NCBI RefSeq assembly: GCF_023343835.1
Contig: NC_064447.1
Coordinates: forward strand, 9,196,501-9,260,500
DNA length: 64,000 nt
Source of the DNA: Lagopus muta
Lineage: Eukaryota; Chordata; Aves; Galliformes; Phasianidae
Direction: 5' to 3'
Shown one piece after another: positions 35,085 through 47,060 of the stretch. The translations under genes were made by a program, and so were the position numbers. The notes beneath the pieces were generated by a model. The model searched no databases. It was not told where the DNA came from and saw nothing but the letters and a program-made list of their open reading frames with translations. How positions within the stretch are numbered: the first letter of the stretch is position 1; each line of letters starts with the position of its first letter.

Positions 35085-35298
35085 CCAAGGGGGATTGGTG
35101 CCAGTCCCTAAGGGCAGTGAGGAAGTGGCACAGAGTGCCCAGAGAGGTGGCAGTGCCCCATCCCTGTAGACACCCACAGTCAAGCTGGACAGGGCTCTGA
35201 GCACTGATGGAGTTGTGGGTGTCCCTGCTCAGTGCATGGAGTGGGACCAGATGGCCCTTAGAGGTCCTTTCCAACTCAATCTATCCTATGATTCAGGG
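35085..35298 (+). mobile_element. CR1 LINE 3' fragment
   Basis: It shows cagtgaggaagtggcacag, gtgcccagagaggtggcag, ccccatccctgtagac, gctggacagggctctgagc, gtgggtgtccctgctcag, ggtcctttccaactcaatc and the terminal atcctatgattc, in CR1 order. It is 5'-truncated and belongs to the same subfamily as the antisense copy at 22558-22795. Confidence 0.88.
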
Positions 35299-36599
35299 CA
35301 GTTGGACATGCTCTGGTCACCCTATTCATCCTGCAGCCTGCTCAGGGCTCTGTCCCACTGGGCTGGTGACAAATATGGTCTGGAAGATGACAGTCCCCCA
35401 GCCTGTGGTGTCCCTTTCCCTGCAGGGTCCATGTCATGCCTGCATGGTGCTTCTGCATAGGCTGCACGGTCCTCCCTTTCCCCCCACCCAGCAGCACAAC
35501 AGCACTGCTGTTTAGTGAATGGAATCAGCTCTCACATCACCAATCAAAATATTTCAATAGAAATAATAAGTTGGGGGTGGAGAGGGAGGGGGCTTCTGGC
35601 AGGCTGCCCCCTGGCAGGACAGGACCCCCAGGTGTGTGCCCATCACTTTCCAAGGGCATGGGATGGGGCAGTAACACTGCCTGGGGCCTGTGGAGCAGAG
35701 AAAGGATTGTGGAGCTGCAGCCATTAGAGTTGCCTTGTGCCCAGGCACCAAGAGACCCTGCAGCTGAGTGCAGGATCCCAGGATTAGAGGCAAGCAGTGG
35801 TGCTGGGGGGCCTGATGCAGTCCCATTGCTCCTGATGTATTGCAGTGGTATGCAGACTGTAGCAAGGAGATGAAGGAGTTATTCCCAGCACCCAAGCAGG
35901 AGTTGGAGCAGCCACATAGGCTTCACTTTGGCACATGCACCGGCAGTGCTGCCTCCATCCGTGCTGGAAAATTAACAGAGAATATTTCACTTTTTCTCCT
36001 TTTTGCTGCGTATGCAAACTTCCCTTGCCCACAAGGGCTGATTGCCAGGAGCAGCCCCAGCATGCTGCCAGGAAACACCAGGGGGAAAGTGTAAGGGATA
36101 GAGGGGCTGAGAACTGGGAAACACTCCTGGTGGGGGTGGGAAAGGGGCTTGTGCAACAGTCAGCCTTTAATTAAGGGTCTTTAAAATGCTTTCCCAGCTG
36201 GTTGCCATTGCCTTGCCATATTGGAGTGGTTTAGAAGCAATGCTGCTTGGGAGCAACTCCCTTCCTGCCGGCTTTGCTCCAGTGACGTGTCCCCATGTCT
36301 GTCATCCCTATGTCTGCCTGCAAACGGGGCAGCAAAGTAGGGTTGTGCATGGGTAGAAAAGGTTGGGAGCATGCAAATATCTTTAATGCAGCTTCTGCTG
36401 CATCATTTAGACCTGTCTGAGGCAAAGGCCACTCTTGTGACAGAGGACACGATATTGGTGCCAGCTGCCCAGGGATGGTTCCTGTGCCCAGCAATGTTGC
36501 AGCAAGTAGGCATGCAACCAACCAGGCACAGACATTGCTACAGCTGCCCCAGGGTGAGCGCCTGCAAACAGCAGAGCATGCTCAGGGTCCAGGGAGCCT

Positions 36600-36790
36600 G
36601 TGCTATAATTTCCACATTCCGTAATGTTTCTCAAGAGGGGAAGAAAGGCAAGCCTGAAATAATTACCCACACAAGCAGTCATTGAAATGTTCTTTACTGT
36701 GAGCACTGATCACTTACTGTATTTAACAAGACAATTTTGGCTCTCGGTGCATGAAAGCAAGTAATGATTAAAGCTCTTGTTTTCAGAATC
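36600..36790. promoter_or_regulatory. Candidate conserved non-coding element
   Basis: This AT-balanced, non-repetitive block has ataatttccacattccg, gaaataattaccc, cactgatcacttactg and caagtaatgattaaagc words amid G/C-rich low-complexity DNA. There is no coding support. Function is inferred from composition only. Confidence 0.25.
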
Positions 36791-39700
36791 TTTGAGCCAA
36801 AGCACAAAAGTCTATCACTAGCTCCAAGTCTGAGCTTGGCAAACAGCTGTTGCGTGGGGATGGAGCCAAGGTGAAGCCGCTCTCAGCGCTGTCTGCAGGG
36901 CTGGGGAGCACAGTGGGTGCAAAGGGATGTCCCCAGCAGCAGGGCTCAGCCTTGGAAGCAGACTGGGGGTTTGAGGTTGAAGTTGTTGCAGCTCTCTGGG
37001 GCTGTGGAATGTTTCTCAGTTGTGGAAATGGGCAGATGCTGTTGGGGGATGGCTTGAGAAATGGCGTCAGTGCGTGTCTGATGTTATCTGCTTCTGTCCA
37101 TGGAACAAGAGGAGACATTTGGGGGGACTCCAGGAAGGCAAAGAGCTTTTATGCTGCTGCCTGCATACGCCAAGCAGGGATGTGGCTGGATACAGTGGCA
37201 TTGGGCAGTGCTGGGTACTGAAAGGGTTTGATGCTGCAGGGTGTGGAGGGCTGGGTGCTCCCCCATTGGGGATAGCAACCAGATAAATGGGAAGGAGCCA
37301 GCCCTGCTGAGAGGCCGCCTGGCTGTTGTGTTCATCCTAGGGTGAGTGTTAGCAGAGCTGATGAAAGCAGCTTCTTGTTTTGCGCTGTGCCACTCTGCTT
37401 GCAGATGCTGCCCTGATATGAACTGGGATGGGCGTAGTGAGAGCTGATGGCATTGCAGTGTCCCCATTGCCATCTCTCTCTGTACTCAGCTCTGTGCTGG
37501 CTCCTGGGAGAGATGGCATCAACAGGATAAGCTCTGCCCAGCACAGGACAGGCAGCTCTGGCAGCAGCAGGGCTGGGCAAGAATTTGAGCCTAGAAAACT
37601 GCTTTCTTGGTGGCATAAATCAACCTCACTTGGTTCAGCTCAGCTGTATGATTGATACCAGGTCCAGATCTGTTTCAGATCTTCCTACAAGGCTGTTGAG
37701 CTTCTTTCTTTGATGATGGTATTGCTTCACCTTTGAACCAATACAAATGACACCCAGTATAGCAACACTCAATCTACACAGCCAAGCACTTGGCTTTTCT
37801 GGGTCCCTTTTCTTGCTTCAGGGCAGAGAGGACTCCTAGGAAAATATTTGGGACAGCAGGGAGATGCAGTTCTGCATGGACAACATTATGCAGATATTCC
37901 TGTTGCTTTTCCCCTGGAAAAAGTGCAAGAATTTTGACACTGAGTAAATTCCACAGGCATTAACTATGCTAATAAGGCAACTGCTTTTATACACAGGGCT
38001 GTTATGTACTGCTTTCCTCTCCTCCCCAAGTGAGGTCAAATCAAACTTGAAAAAAAAATCCTTGTAGTGTGTTTTCATTTCTAGCAGTGGGCTCCGGGCT
38101 CCTCTGGAGTGTGTGGAGCTGCAGGAACCAGCTCCCAATGGCTGCATGTCCCTTGGACATGGCCTGGCCTTTGCCTTTTGGTTGTTGCTCCCCTTCTGGC
38201 AACAACTGGGAGCATTGCAAGGTGTCTCATGTTGGCACTCATCCCCTTGGATGTTCCTGCAGCACCAGGAGTCTTATGCCAGCCCAGGGCACAGCTGTTG
38301 CTGTCATCCACCTGCTGTGCTGGCTCTCTTGGCTCTGCTTTGCATGAAGAAGAGCATTTCAGGAGCTGCCCCATGGCCCAGCATTGCTGGTACGGTATTG
38401 CCAGCCCTGGCATATGGGCAGCCTTCAGCCATGTCTGCTGCCCCTTTGGTTGAGTTGTGCTCATGGGAATTATTTACTACTCTGCTCAATAAATAGGATA
38501 GGCAGTGGGCTGTATTTCATGAACACAATGCTATCCTTGTGCACACTGCTATATTTCAAGAGCATAAATAATACCGGGGCATCAGCAGAAATTAAAACCA
38601 AACAGATAGAGCAATTTATACCCCAAATCTCTCAGTGTGGTGAGGAAGGAAGGAGGAGCAGCTCCACATGGTGCCATGGGGCTCTGCCCTGTTTAACCAA
38701 ACCCTTCTGGTGCTGCCTTTACACCCAGCAGGGCTCTCCCCCCGTCTCTGGCACAGGCAGCATGGGGCATGGGACAGCCACCTGCTCTCCTTGAGTCCTC
38801 CCACACCATGGGCACATAATCCTGGGCTGTCTGCTGCCACGTGCAGTTTGAGAGTGGCCTTTAGCATGTCCCACTGGTCATTGGATGGTCCCAGCAGGAG
38901 CACACCAGAGTTTATTTTGCTAGAGGACATATAATCCAGCAGCACGTGCACCATCACTGAGCTGTTTGTTTGCCTTCAGAATGTAATATAGGTCTAATTA
39001 TATCAAAGCAAAGTATAATAAATAGTGTGGGGTTATGCAGCGCAGCTCTCAGTGCATGCGGTGAGTGCTTCGTTCCCCTTCCCTCTGGTAGTGTTTAAGC
39101 ATTTCCCCTGCATCAGTGACGCAGACGTTCTCCATAAATCAGCGGAGGTAGGAGCACATTTGCTCCCCCAGCTTTGAAGAGGCGTCAGATCTCCGTACAG
39201 AGGCTTCTTGCTGGGTGATCCTCTGGGGCTGGTTCTCATTTCCTCGTAGGAGGTGGGTCTGGAGCCCATTTTGTGCATTTGGGAAGGCTTGGCAAGGGGG
39301 GAAGGGGGAAAAAGGAATGACTTAGCTTTGCTGACAAAAAAAAAAAAAAAGTCTTGACACCATGAGCACTGCACACCATTAGCATCCCACTGACACAATT
39401 ATTTACCAGGAAGACACACATATTGATTTGGCAGTAATAACATATGCTACAGAGAGGCCAAGGGTGCAGGGATGCAGAATGGTTCCATAAGCATAATCAA
39501 CCCATGCTTCAGTGGGGACCTAATCCTGCTCAGTGCTCAGTTGACCTAACTCTGCCTGGGTGAATTCCACCATGCACTGGGTGCTGTTGTGCTTTTTGGT
39601 TTCCACAAGGAGGATGATGGCACTGAGGAATGGTGACATCCTGGTGATGAGGGACGCAAGAACCCTGCTCCCCATTCAGTTCTGGCAATCATTTCTGCCA

Positions 39701-40139
39701 GGGCCATTTCCTCAGTGCTCTGCTTGGTGTCCTCAGAGACCTTTGAAAAAATGTTAACCCCTGTTAAAGGTCTTCACCAGTAGTTGCATGCCCAGCCTCT
39801 TGGAACTGGGTGGTGAAGGATGGAGAAAGCACAAGATGTGTAATGGTTCCTGGCTAGTGTTGCTATTGACTGAGCGATACTAGGAGGGCTTGGGCAGGGT
39901 GTTCACAGTACCTGGAGGGTCCTCACTGCTGGTGCAGCAGGTGTATTTTAAAGTAGGAAAGTGAGAGGGGAGGTGCCAAGAAACACAAAGCTTCTAGGGG
40001 CAAACTGCAGGTGAGATTGATGGCAAGATGGGGTAGGGTTTCCCACTCAGCTCTGCCTCATTTTGACTCTCTTGGATCAAGGATTGTACTGCATGAGAGT
40101 AGAAGGTGCCCACTAGGGGATTGGCCTCTTCTCCCAGAA

Positions 40140-40405
40140 GACCAGTGAGGTGAGGTGACAACCTTAAGTTGCACCAGGGGAGGTTCGCATTGAATATTAG
40201 GAAACATTTCTTCTCAGAAAGAGTGATGAGGCACTGGAACAGGCTGCCTGGAGAGGTGGTGGAGTCACCATCTCTGGAGGTGTTCAAGAACCATGGAGAT
40301 GTGGCACTGAGGGACATGGTTAGTGGGCATGGTAGGGATGGATTGGCAGTTGAACTTGATCTTGCAGGCCTTTTCCAACCTTAATCATTCTATGATTCGA
40401 TGATC
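40140..40405 (+). mobile_element. CR1 LINE 3' fragment
   Basis: It contains the CR1 landmarks gacaaccttaagttgcacca, ggggaggttcgcattgaa, tattaggaaacatttcttc, ggcactggaacaggctgcc, gagaggtggtggagtcacc, ggaggtgttcaag, gttgaacttgatcttgcag and the terminal ttctatgattcgatgat. It is the longest 3'-complete CR1 copy in the window (about 265 bp), moderately diverged. Confidence 0.93.
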
Positions 40406-42996
40406 TCTATGTCATAATCTCAGTCACTCTCACATCCCTCCTGAATCTCTCCTTTGCATGCAGTAACTGGAAAGGACTATCAAAGAGAGCAGTCCACGCA
40501 CCAGCAGCTTGAGCTCCACAGGAGGGCCATATTGAAGATGAGTGCAAGAGGCTTGTCCTGCCAGCCTGGTATGTCTGTGGTGGCCCTGGGATGCACCAGA
40601 TCCCTCTGGACATTCCTGGGAAATACCCCTTTCCAGGAAGATCTCAGAGCTGCCCAGGAGAGCATCACTATCCATGGTCATGCATGGAGCCATATCACAA
40701 AGAAACACCCTGAAAGAATTTTAAGGATTTTTTTTTTCTGGTATTTTTTTTAAAGGTAATTGTAATGCAAAGGTTGGGCTGGAACATTTCTGCCTCACTG
40801 GGTTGTTTGCACTGAGGAGCTGGCAACAGGCAAGCTGCTGAGTGAGGAGCTGGCGCTGCCATATGGAGCTCTGCTCTGGCTGCTTGCTAAAGAGAAAATC
40901 ATAGAGGGCCAAGACTTGGCAGCCCTGCTCCACAGAGACTGCTTGTGTGAATAAATGTTACTCATCGGTGTTGCTCAGTGCTACAGGATCTGGCCCACAG
41001 TCATAAAGAAGAACTGTGCTTGGCCACGGTTCAGCAAAGCATTCACACATGTGCTCAGCGCGAAGCACATGAATGGTCCCGGTGACTCCCTGGGAGAAAT
41101 GTGCTTAAACATGAGCTTTGCTGGGTATGCACTTCCATTGGACTTGATCTCTGTGCCTTGAATGTCCCTTAGCTTTCCTGGTGGAGGAAGACTATGTTGG
41201 TGTCCTTACTGAGACTGAATAAGAAAGGAGCCCTGTGAAAGGGAATGGAGGGTTTGCAAAGGAAGTCTGTAACAGAAAGGCTGAAGCAGGCTGGTAGTGC
41301 TGTACTGTACTTCTCTTACTAAGAGCAGGGAAAAGGGAGGGAGAAAACCACTGACACTGGAAGGCTGGGCATCTAAGGATGACAAAGGAAAAAACAGTTT
41401 TGCATGCATTAGAAGTAAATAGTTTGTGAGAGTTCACAGCCATAGAACGTAAGTGCAGAAGATGAGGTGAATAGGGCACAAACTGATCCATATGCCTAAG
41501 AGATGGCAGCTGGAGCTGAATGCTGAAAGCCACAGCCTCGTTGCATCCCATCACATGCCATCATCTGTGGGGTCACAGTTGAGGCCATCGCAGACCTTCC
41601 TCTGGTTAGATGGGCTTTTGGCCATGCAGCAGTGGCTGCCCCTTTGTCCCCATGCTTGTCTCTAATCCAACACAATCCTGTGCAGTGGGGCTGCAGCAGG
41701 GATGCATTTAGCCCCTGGTATTTACACACACAAGTGCCAATTTCCCCTTTTGTTTCATGAACGGGTAGTTAAGTACATTAGCAAGCCATGTCAATCGGGA
41801 CAGCGATCATATAGGCAAGTTCCAGGAAAGGAAATACTAATGTACAGCAAGACGAGAACAAATTCAAAAGAATAGAACAAACTCTTGTTAGATACGAAGT
41901 GCCTTGCCAAGCCAGTGAATCTGGATGTAGTTAGAAAGGTGTACAGTACACAGAAGAAGTCTGTAATATTTTATTTCAGGGATACATATTTCCGGGACAA
42001 GTTGTTAGATTGACCTCTAGTGTTCATTTTCTTTAGGGAAAATTTCTTGATGTAGCTCCGTTTTGATCAGATCTCATATCTGTGCACTCTGAATGGGCTT
42101 TGAGGAGAGGGTTGGTTTTTTTTTTTTCCTAGTAGATGAAAACAGAAAATGTCAGTGTTGGTATGCAAGAATTTTCCAGCTAGCTGGCTGACGGGCAGCC
42201 AGGCGTACCATGGAAATGTTGACACGCCATTACCTATAGGAAGGAGCTGGAAGCAGTCCTGGCTTTTGGAGGTAATGGGAACTTTGCCACTGGCTCCAGG
42301 GCCAAGCACTCGGCCAGGAGATCAAAGGTATATTTTTGCAGGAAAGTTTAGCTTGGACAGATCGTTTCCATTTCTCTAATGTTCTGTTCACTGAAATCTG
42401 TGGTGGGGGAAAATGTTATTTACTCTATGATTCCGGTGTTCTCTTACAGCCATCCTCATCTGTCTGCGAGATTTACATCCCAGATTTTCTTCCTTACGAT
42501 CTGCTCAGGCATGGTGAAAAGGGATTGAGCTTTAGACTTGGTTGGAAACTGAAGTTTGGAAGGGTTTTCTCTCACTTATGTTGCTGGAGGGCTCCTGTCA
42601 TGCGCAGCCTAATTGGTACTGTTGAATATCACATGTATCAATCTGAAATCCAAACAGAACTTATTTGGGTTTGGTTTCATTGATTTCAATAGCCGAAAAT
42701 GTTTGAATGGCAGCCAACCAATGCTAAATATCATTCTTCTTCTCCTAAAGCATTCTTCCCTAGTGTCAGGGAGCTGTCACTAAAACTATTTTTAATTGTT
42801 GTATTTTTTTAATTCATGGTGCTTTGCTGGAAATTATTCATCATTTGTTTGCACATAGGGGGATGAGGAAGTTCTGGTCTTGAGGAAAGTGGTGAAAATC
42901 CAAGTAATTTCACTGACTTTACTGAAATGTATTTGGAATAATATAGGGGAGAGATTATCCTCCACAGCCTGGGTGCTCTCGTGCTGCTTGGGTCTC

Positions 42997-43034
42997 AAAA
43001 AAAGAAGAAAAAAAGAAAAGAAAAGAAAAAAAAG
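42997..43034. repeat. Pure purine (A/G) tract
   Basis: Thirty-eight bases contain only A and G, as AAAAG-like units. It is a simple low-complexity repeat, possibly a decayed A-rich tail, with no recognised retroposon attached. Confidence 0.75.
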
Positions 43035-43234
43035 CACTTTTTATCTCTGCAGCTTTTGGCGAGGTAACCATCAGACTGATTTCCCTACAGTCCTCAGCCA
43101 AAGCCTGGTTCTGAGCATTTCAGTTGTGGTGTTTCCTTTGTTGCTAGAATTCAGCAGTGGCCAGAATGAGCAGGTTTTGCAGCATGTTCTGGCACCGGTG
43201 GTTTTCTCTCCTCGCTGAGCTTGCACAATTTACG

Positions 43235-43242
43235 TGACGTCA
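43235..43242. promoter_or_regulatory. Perfect cAMP-response element (TGACGTCA)
   Basis: A full palindromic CRE sits in tttacgtgacgtcacggc, with further CpGs and a gattaattac homeodomain word just downstream (43269-43278). CREB/CREM/ATF proteins bind this octamer, and CREM drives many testis genes. It lies 5.2 kb before the first MEIOB coding exon, so any link to MEIOB is inference. Confidence 0.4.
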
Positions 43243-44689
43243 CGGCATTGCGTGAGCATAGCAGAAGGGATTAATTACTTCTGAATTCATTATGAGCTGA
43301 GGTTGCTGATGAACGGGCATCCGGGGCCAACCACACAGAGCGAGCCCTGCCACCATCCCCCAGCGTGGACCTTGCTGCTCTCAGGGCCCCCAGATGCTGT
43401 AGCTCCCTGCCCAAGGGGAAGGCTGGATTGGTTTTAAGAGGTTTTCTGTGAATTCATCAGAGGGAACTGGGAGACAATGTCTTGAGAGCAGCTGTTGTTT
43501 CAGAACACTGTCTTTCCTGAACAGCTGGAAGGGGCAGCACTTACACATCCTAAATAGCTTTACACCTTCAAGACAGCCTTTTTTCTTCTTTGTCAGCAGT
43601 AGGGCAAAAGAGAGCCATTGGTATCCCCACCCCAAGTCCTCAACGTGTGGTCCCATGGCTCGTGCTTGCACACAAGAAGCGCTCACACTGCTGCTTTGCA
43701 GATGCATCAGCCTCAGATCTTTGTGTTTTCCCTGGACCAAAGCAGCTGAAACCAGCCATGGTTCATGCTCCTTTTCATTTTCAAATAAAACTCCAGGTTG
43801 CTTCATCTTCCTGGGCTTCAGAAGGTTGCACAGAGTGAAAAACTCCTATTGAAATAGAACTGGGATGAGTCCAGAGCTGCAGATCAGAATGGGGGAGATG
43901 CATGGCAAAGCAAGAGATTAACAAAGACTTGCTGTGGTGATGGGGAGACATTTAGATTAAATATCGTTCAGCACGCTGAGCACCTGTTGGCGACATCAGC
44001 AGCTGCACTGCTTCTGCTAAAGATGTCCATCACTACTTCATCAGCACACCCCATTCTTATCCAGTTCAGGTATCAGCCAAAGCTGTTGAAAAGGGAATAC
44101 CTTTAATAATGTGCTGCTTTTAATGCAATCAGCCAGGCCAGTTACATACACTTACAGGTCTGCCCTTTTCGTTTCACAGATTCTTTTGGTCCTGAGAGTG
44201 TATAAATGTTAAATTAAAGTAAAAGCTGTGTTCAGTGTAAAACTTGCAAATATTTTGATTTGCTCTAACCTTGGAGATCCCTTTGAAGATGATTTCAGGA
44301 ATGGCCCTGCTATTGCTAGACAGGGATAGCTTCCCCTGCGTGCAAATGGTACTGTCACATAACAAATTGCTAAGTGAATTACAAAATGGCATTTGCACTC
44401 CTTGACCATACCAATGAGTGTAATTTAAATAAATCCATTCATGAAAGCCTAATTAGCAGGGACCATTCAGCGTGCAGCTGTGCATGGGAAGTCTCTGCTA
44501 ATCACAGGTTGAATCGACAGAGTGCTAAGTGCTCCTGATGTGCTGGAGAGCTGAAATCACTCAGACCTCTCAGGGATCAAGCACTAGATCAGAAAAATAT
44601 TGATCTTCTGTTGCAGCCCTCTCACAGCGGTTGGTACTCATATGGAGCTGGGTGGATGTGCCTAAGGTACTTGTGTGGAACCTGGCCCT

Positions 44690-44800
44690 CGGGAAACTGC
44701 TTCTAGTCTTTCTCTTGCCTCTGTTTTTCCGGCTGACAAATGGAGATAATGATGCTGATCTACTTTATAAGAGCATTTTGAGGTTAATTGAGGAGAAAAG
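44690..44800 (+). mobile_element. Probable ancient MIR-type (CORE-SINE) fragment
   Basis: The stretch ctgtttttccggctgacaaa, tggagataatgatgctgatc and tactttataagagcattttg, followed by aggttaattgagg, lines up with the MIR landmark series cagtttcctcatctgtaaaa / tggggataataatac / tacctcatagggttgttgtg / aggattaa. The order and spacing are right, while substitutions are many, as expected for an amniote-age SINE. Confidence 0.6.
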
Positions 44801-46439
44801 CTTTAGTAAAGCTGAGCAAATTCTATTTCTGCAAGCTCACTTCAGTGTTGCTGTTAAAAACACCTGGAGAAGCAGCTGGTATTGCATATTAGTGGGAGAC
44901 ATTCTGGTTGGAGACGTTTGTTTATTACAAGCACCAATAGAGATGTTAGCAGCTCACAGTAACCTACAGAATTCCAAATTGCTGACTGTCCTGTCCCCCC
45001 CCCCCCCATGCCATGTGCCTGACAAATGGCAGAAGTCAAAGCATTGCTGCCAGATAGGTGCATCAGTCACATGTATTCATGTCTCAGTATGTGTAAGTTG
45101 GAAACTTGGCATCTAATCACGTCTTCCAGGGAAATGCTCAGTTCTCATGCCCTCTCCCTCAGATGCCTTTGTGCTGTGGCTGGGTGCATCCCTTTGTGTT
45201 GCTCCTTGCCTCTGGACACACCTGAGAATGATATCCTAGAAGAAGTTACTACGGGGAAAATGAAATGCATCTTATTTTTAAAGTGTAGATGTGCTCAAAA
45301 AGGGAGCGAGCACCAGGAGTAGAACGCAGGGCAATTGTTAAATGCCTACTGAGGCTGTGGGGATGCTGAGGAGCAATGCACAACAGAACCCTTGTTCTGG
45401 CAGCTCTGAGTCCAAACAAAGACTCAGTGCTGGTAGCCTCGGGTTTCACCTGTCCTTTGTGCCTGTGGGAGATAAACAGCTCAGTGGGACCAAGCCTAAG
45501 GAAAGTGGTGCCTGTGCTGGGCACCAGCACTGGACTGCCACTTCATTCAGCAAAGCAGGCCCTCCTATCCCACTAAAACCCACCAAATCCGACACCTGCC
45601 AGCCCATGGGGCATGATCCTGTGATCGCCCTCTGCAACAGTGCAGAACCTGCAGATCTCGTTTCAGTGTGGTTATTTGCGTCTGGTTTGCCTTGCAGTCA
45701 TGATGGTAAGCATGAGCCCTGCACCTCCGGCAGCATTATCCAGCATAAGTTCTTCCTAACTGATTAGGGTCACATCACCATATTCATTGTCTGCTTTTTG
45801 TTCATTAACTCGAAATACTGAAAACAATGGAATTAACAGAAAAATGAACCATGGCCGTGTTCTCTTCCTGATTTTAGAGACTTTAAACATACAGAACAAA
45901 GTTAGAGCTATAGATCCTGCTGTATAAAACGTGTCCTAAAAAGCCCAGCACCCAAGCTGTCAGTTCTCTGGCATGCATTTGTCATCAGCGCGGTGTAATT
46001 ATCGTGGACTTTAGTGACACAATAAATAGGAGAGCAGAGGTGGTGTCCATTTTCAGCTGTTTAATTGAAGAAATGAAAGATCCCGTAATACAGTCAACCC
46101 AGAGAATTTGTCTGCCTGTGCTAAAAACTTCAATAGCTGCGACCTTGAGGCCATGAAATCACTGATCAACAGTAGCGTTTTTGTATGATACAGAAGTGAA
46201 GGGCATCGATTTTTAAAAATGTATAATTTTATAATGCAATATAAATGATCAAAATGGCTCACTTCAGTTCTCTCCACAGCCTGAAAACCCAGGAGTGGTA
46301 TGTGCAAATCGATACAGTGCCTTAGAGCAAAAATCCCAATTCATTTATGAAAGGCAGGCTACTTTTTTGTCTTAGAGCTACCACACATACAAAAAAAAAA
46401 AAGAAAAAAACAACACAATAAGCAGAGAATGGTTCTTCC

Positions 46440-47060
46440 TGAGCTTTCTGAAATTTTGCTTGGGCTTGGTGGCGTTTTGTGTGTTTTGCATCGCAGCAGA
46501 AAAGGGCTGGTTTTCATCTGCTGGGCATCTTCAGTGGCAGAGCTGTGGGCAGGGTGTGCAGGTGTGGAGGTGCGCTGGGCACAGCCCTGCGGGTCACAGT
46601 GTTCGTAAATACGTCTGCTAAGAGGAACTGCAGCTCTGCACCCTCAGCCCTGGGTTGGATGCTGAGCTCACTGCAGCCGAAGCTGGCAGCACTGCGCTCA
46701 GGCCTGAGTCTCTTTGGTCAGGTAGGTGGAAACCGTCAGCCTGAGGCTCTGCGTTTCGGTGTTTCTTGGCTTTGTCCTGGCAGCTGTTCCTGGAGGCCAG
46801 GGTTGGTGCCTGCTGCACAGCAGCTCAGCAGCCCTCACACCCAGCTCGTCTTTTTCCCGCCTTCGGCTCCCAGCGCCATTTTGTCTCTCGGTTCTCTCAG
46901 GGCGGCCCATTCCTCTCTTGGGTTTCTGTTTCTCTCTCCACACCTGTGGGCAGCAGGTGAGGTCAGTGCTCCTCCTGCCCAGCTCTGGCAGTGTGGGGCC
47001 AGCAGCCACGTGTTGCTCAGAGCAGGGCAGGGTGGGAGGGCAATGGTGGGCCCACGCAAG
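46440..47060 (+). promoter_or_regulatory. MEIOB: Candidate MEIOB promoter and 5' non-coding exon
   Basis: A local GC/CpG-rich patch stands out between AT-richer stretches 1.5-2 kb before the first MEIOB coding exon. It includes agcgccattttgtctc, a YY1-like GCCATTTTG word at about 46874, and two possible donors, ggtcag|gtaggt near 46720 and cagcag|gtgagg at 46957. The first MEIOB coding exon begins at an acceptor, so an upstream non-coding exon must exist, and this patch is the best nearby candidate. The start site is not defined. Confidence 0.35.

Larger units (their letters stand above)
30700..46400. other. Intergenic region between HS3ST6 and MEIOB
   Basis: I find no supported protein-coding gene. 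Open frames are short, overlap each other and have no family signature. Named contents are the 34-bp triplicate at 31447, candidate regulatory blocks at 31195, 31980 and 36600, a 10-bp triplicate at 32941, CR1 copies at 35085 and 40140, a purine tract at 42997, a CRE at 43235, a MIR-like element at 44690 and a poly-C run near 44996. In human this interval also holds a non-coding RNA gene (LINC00254), but I cannot identify a counterpart. Confidence 0.6.

Noticed and set aside
44631-45116. A 161-residue open frame with a hydrophobic N-terminus
   Set aside because: The middle part overlaps the MIR-like element and the end crosses a poly-C run. No homologue was recognised.
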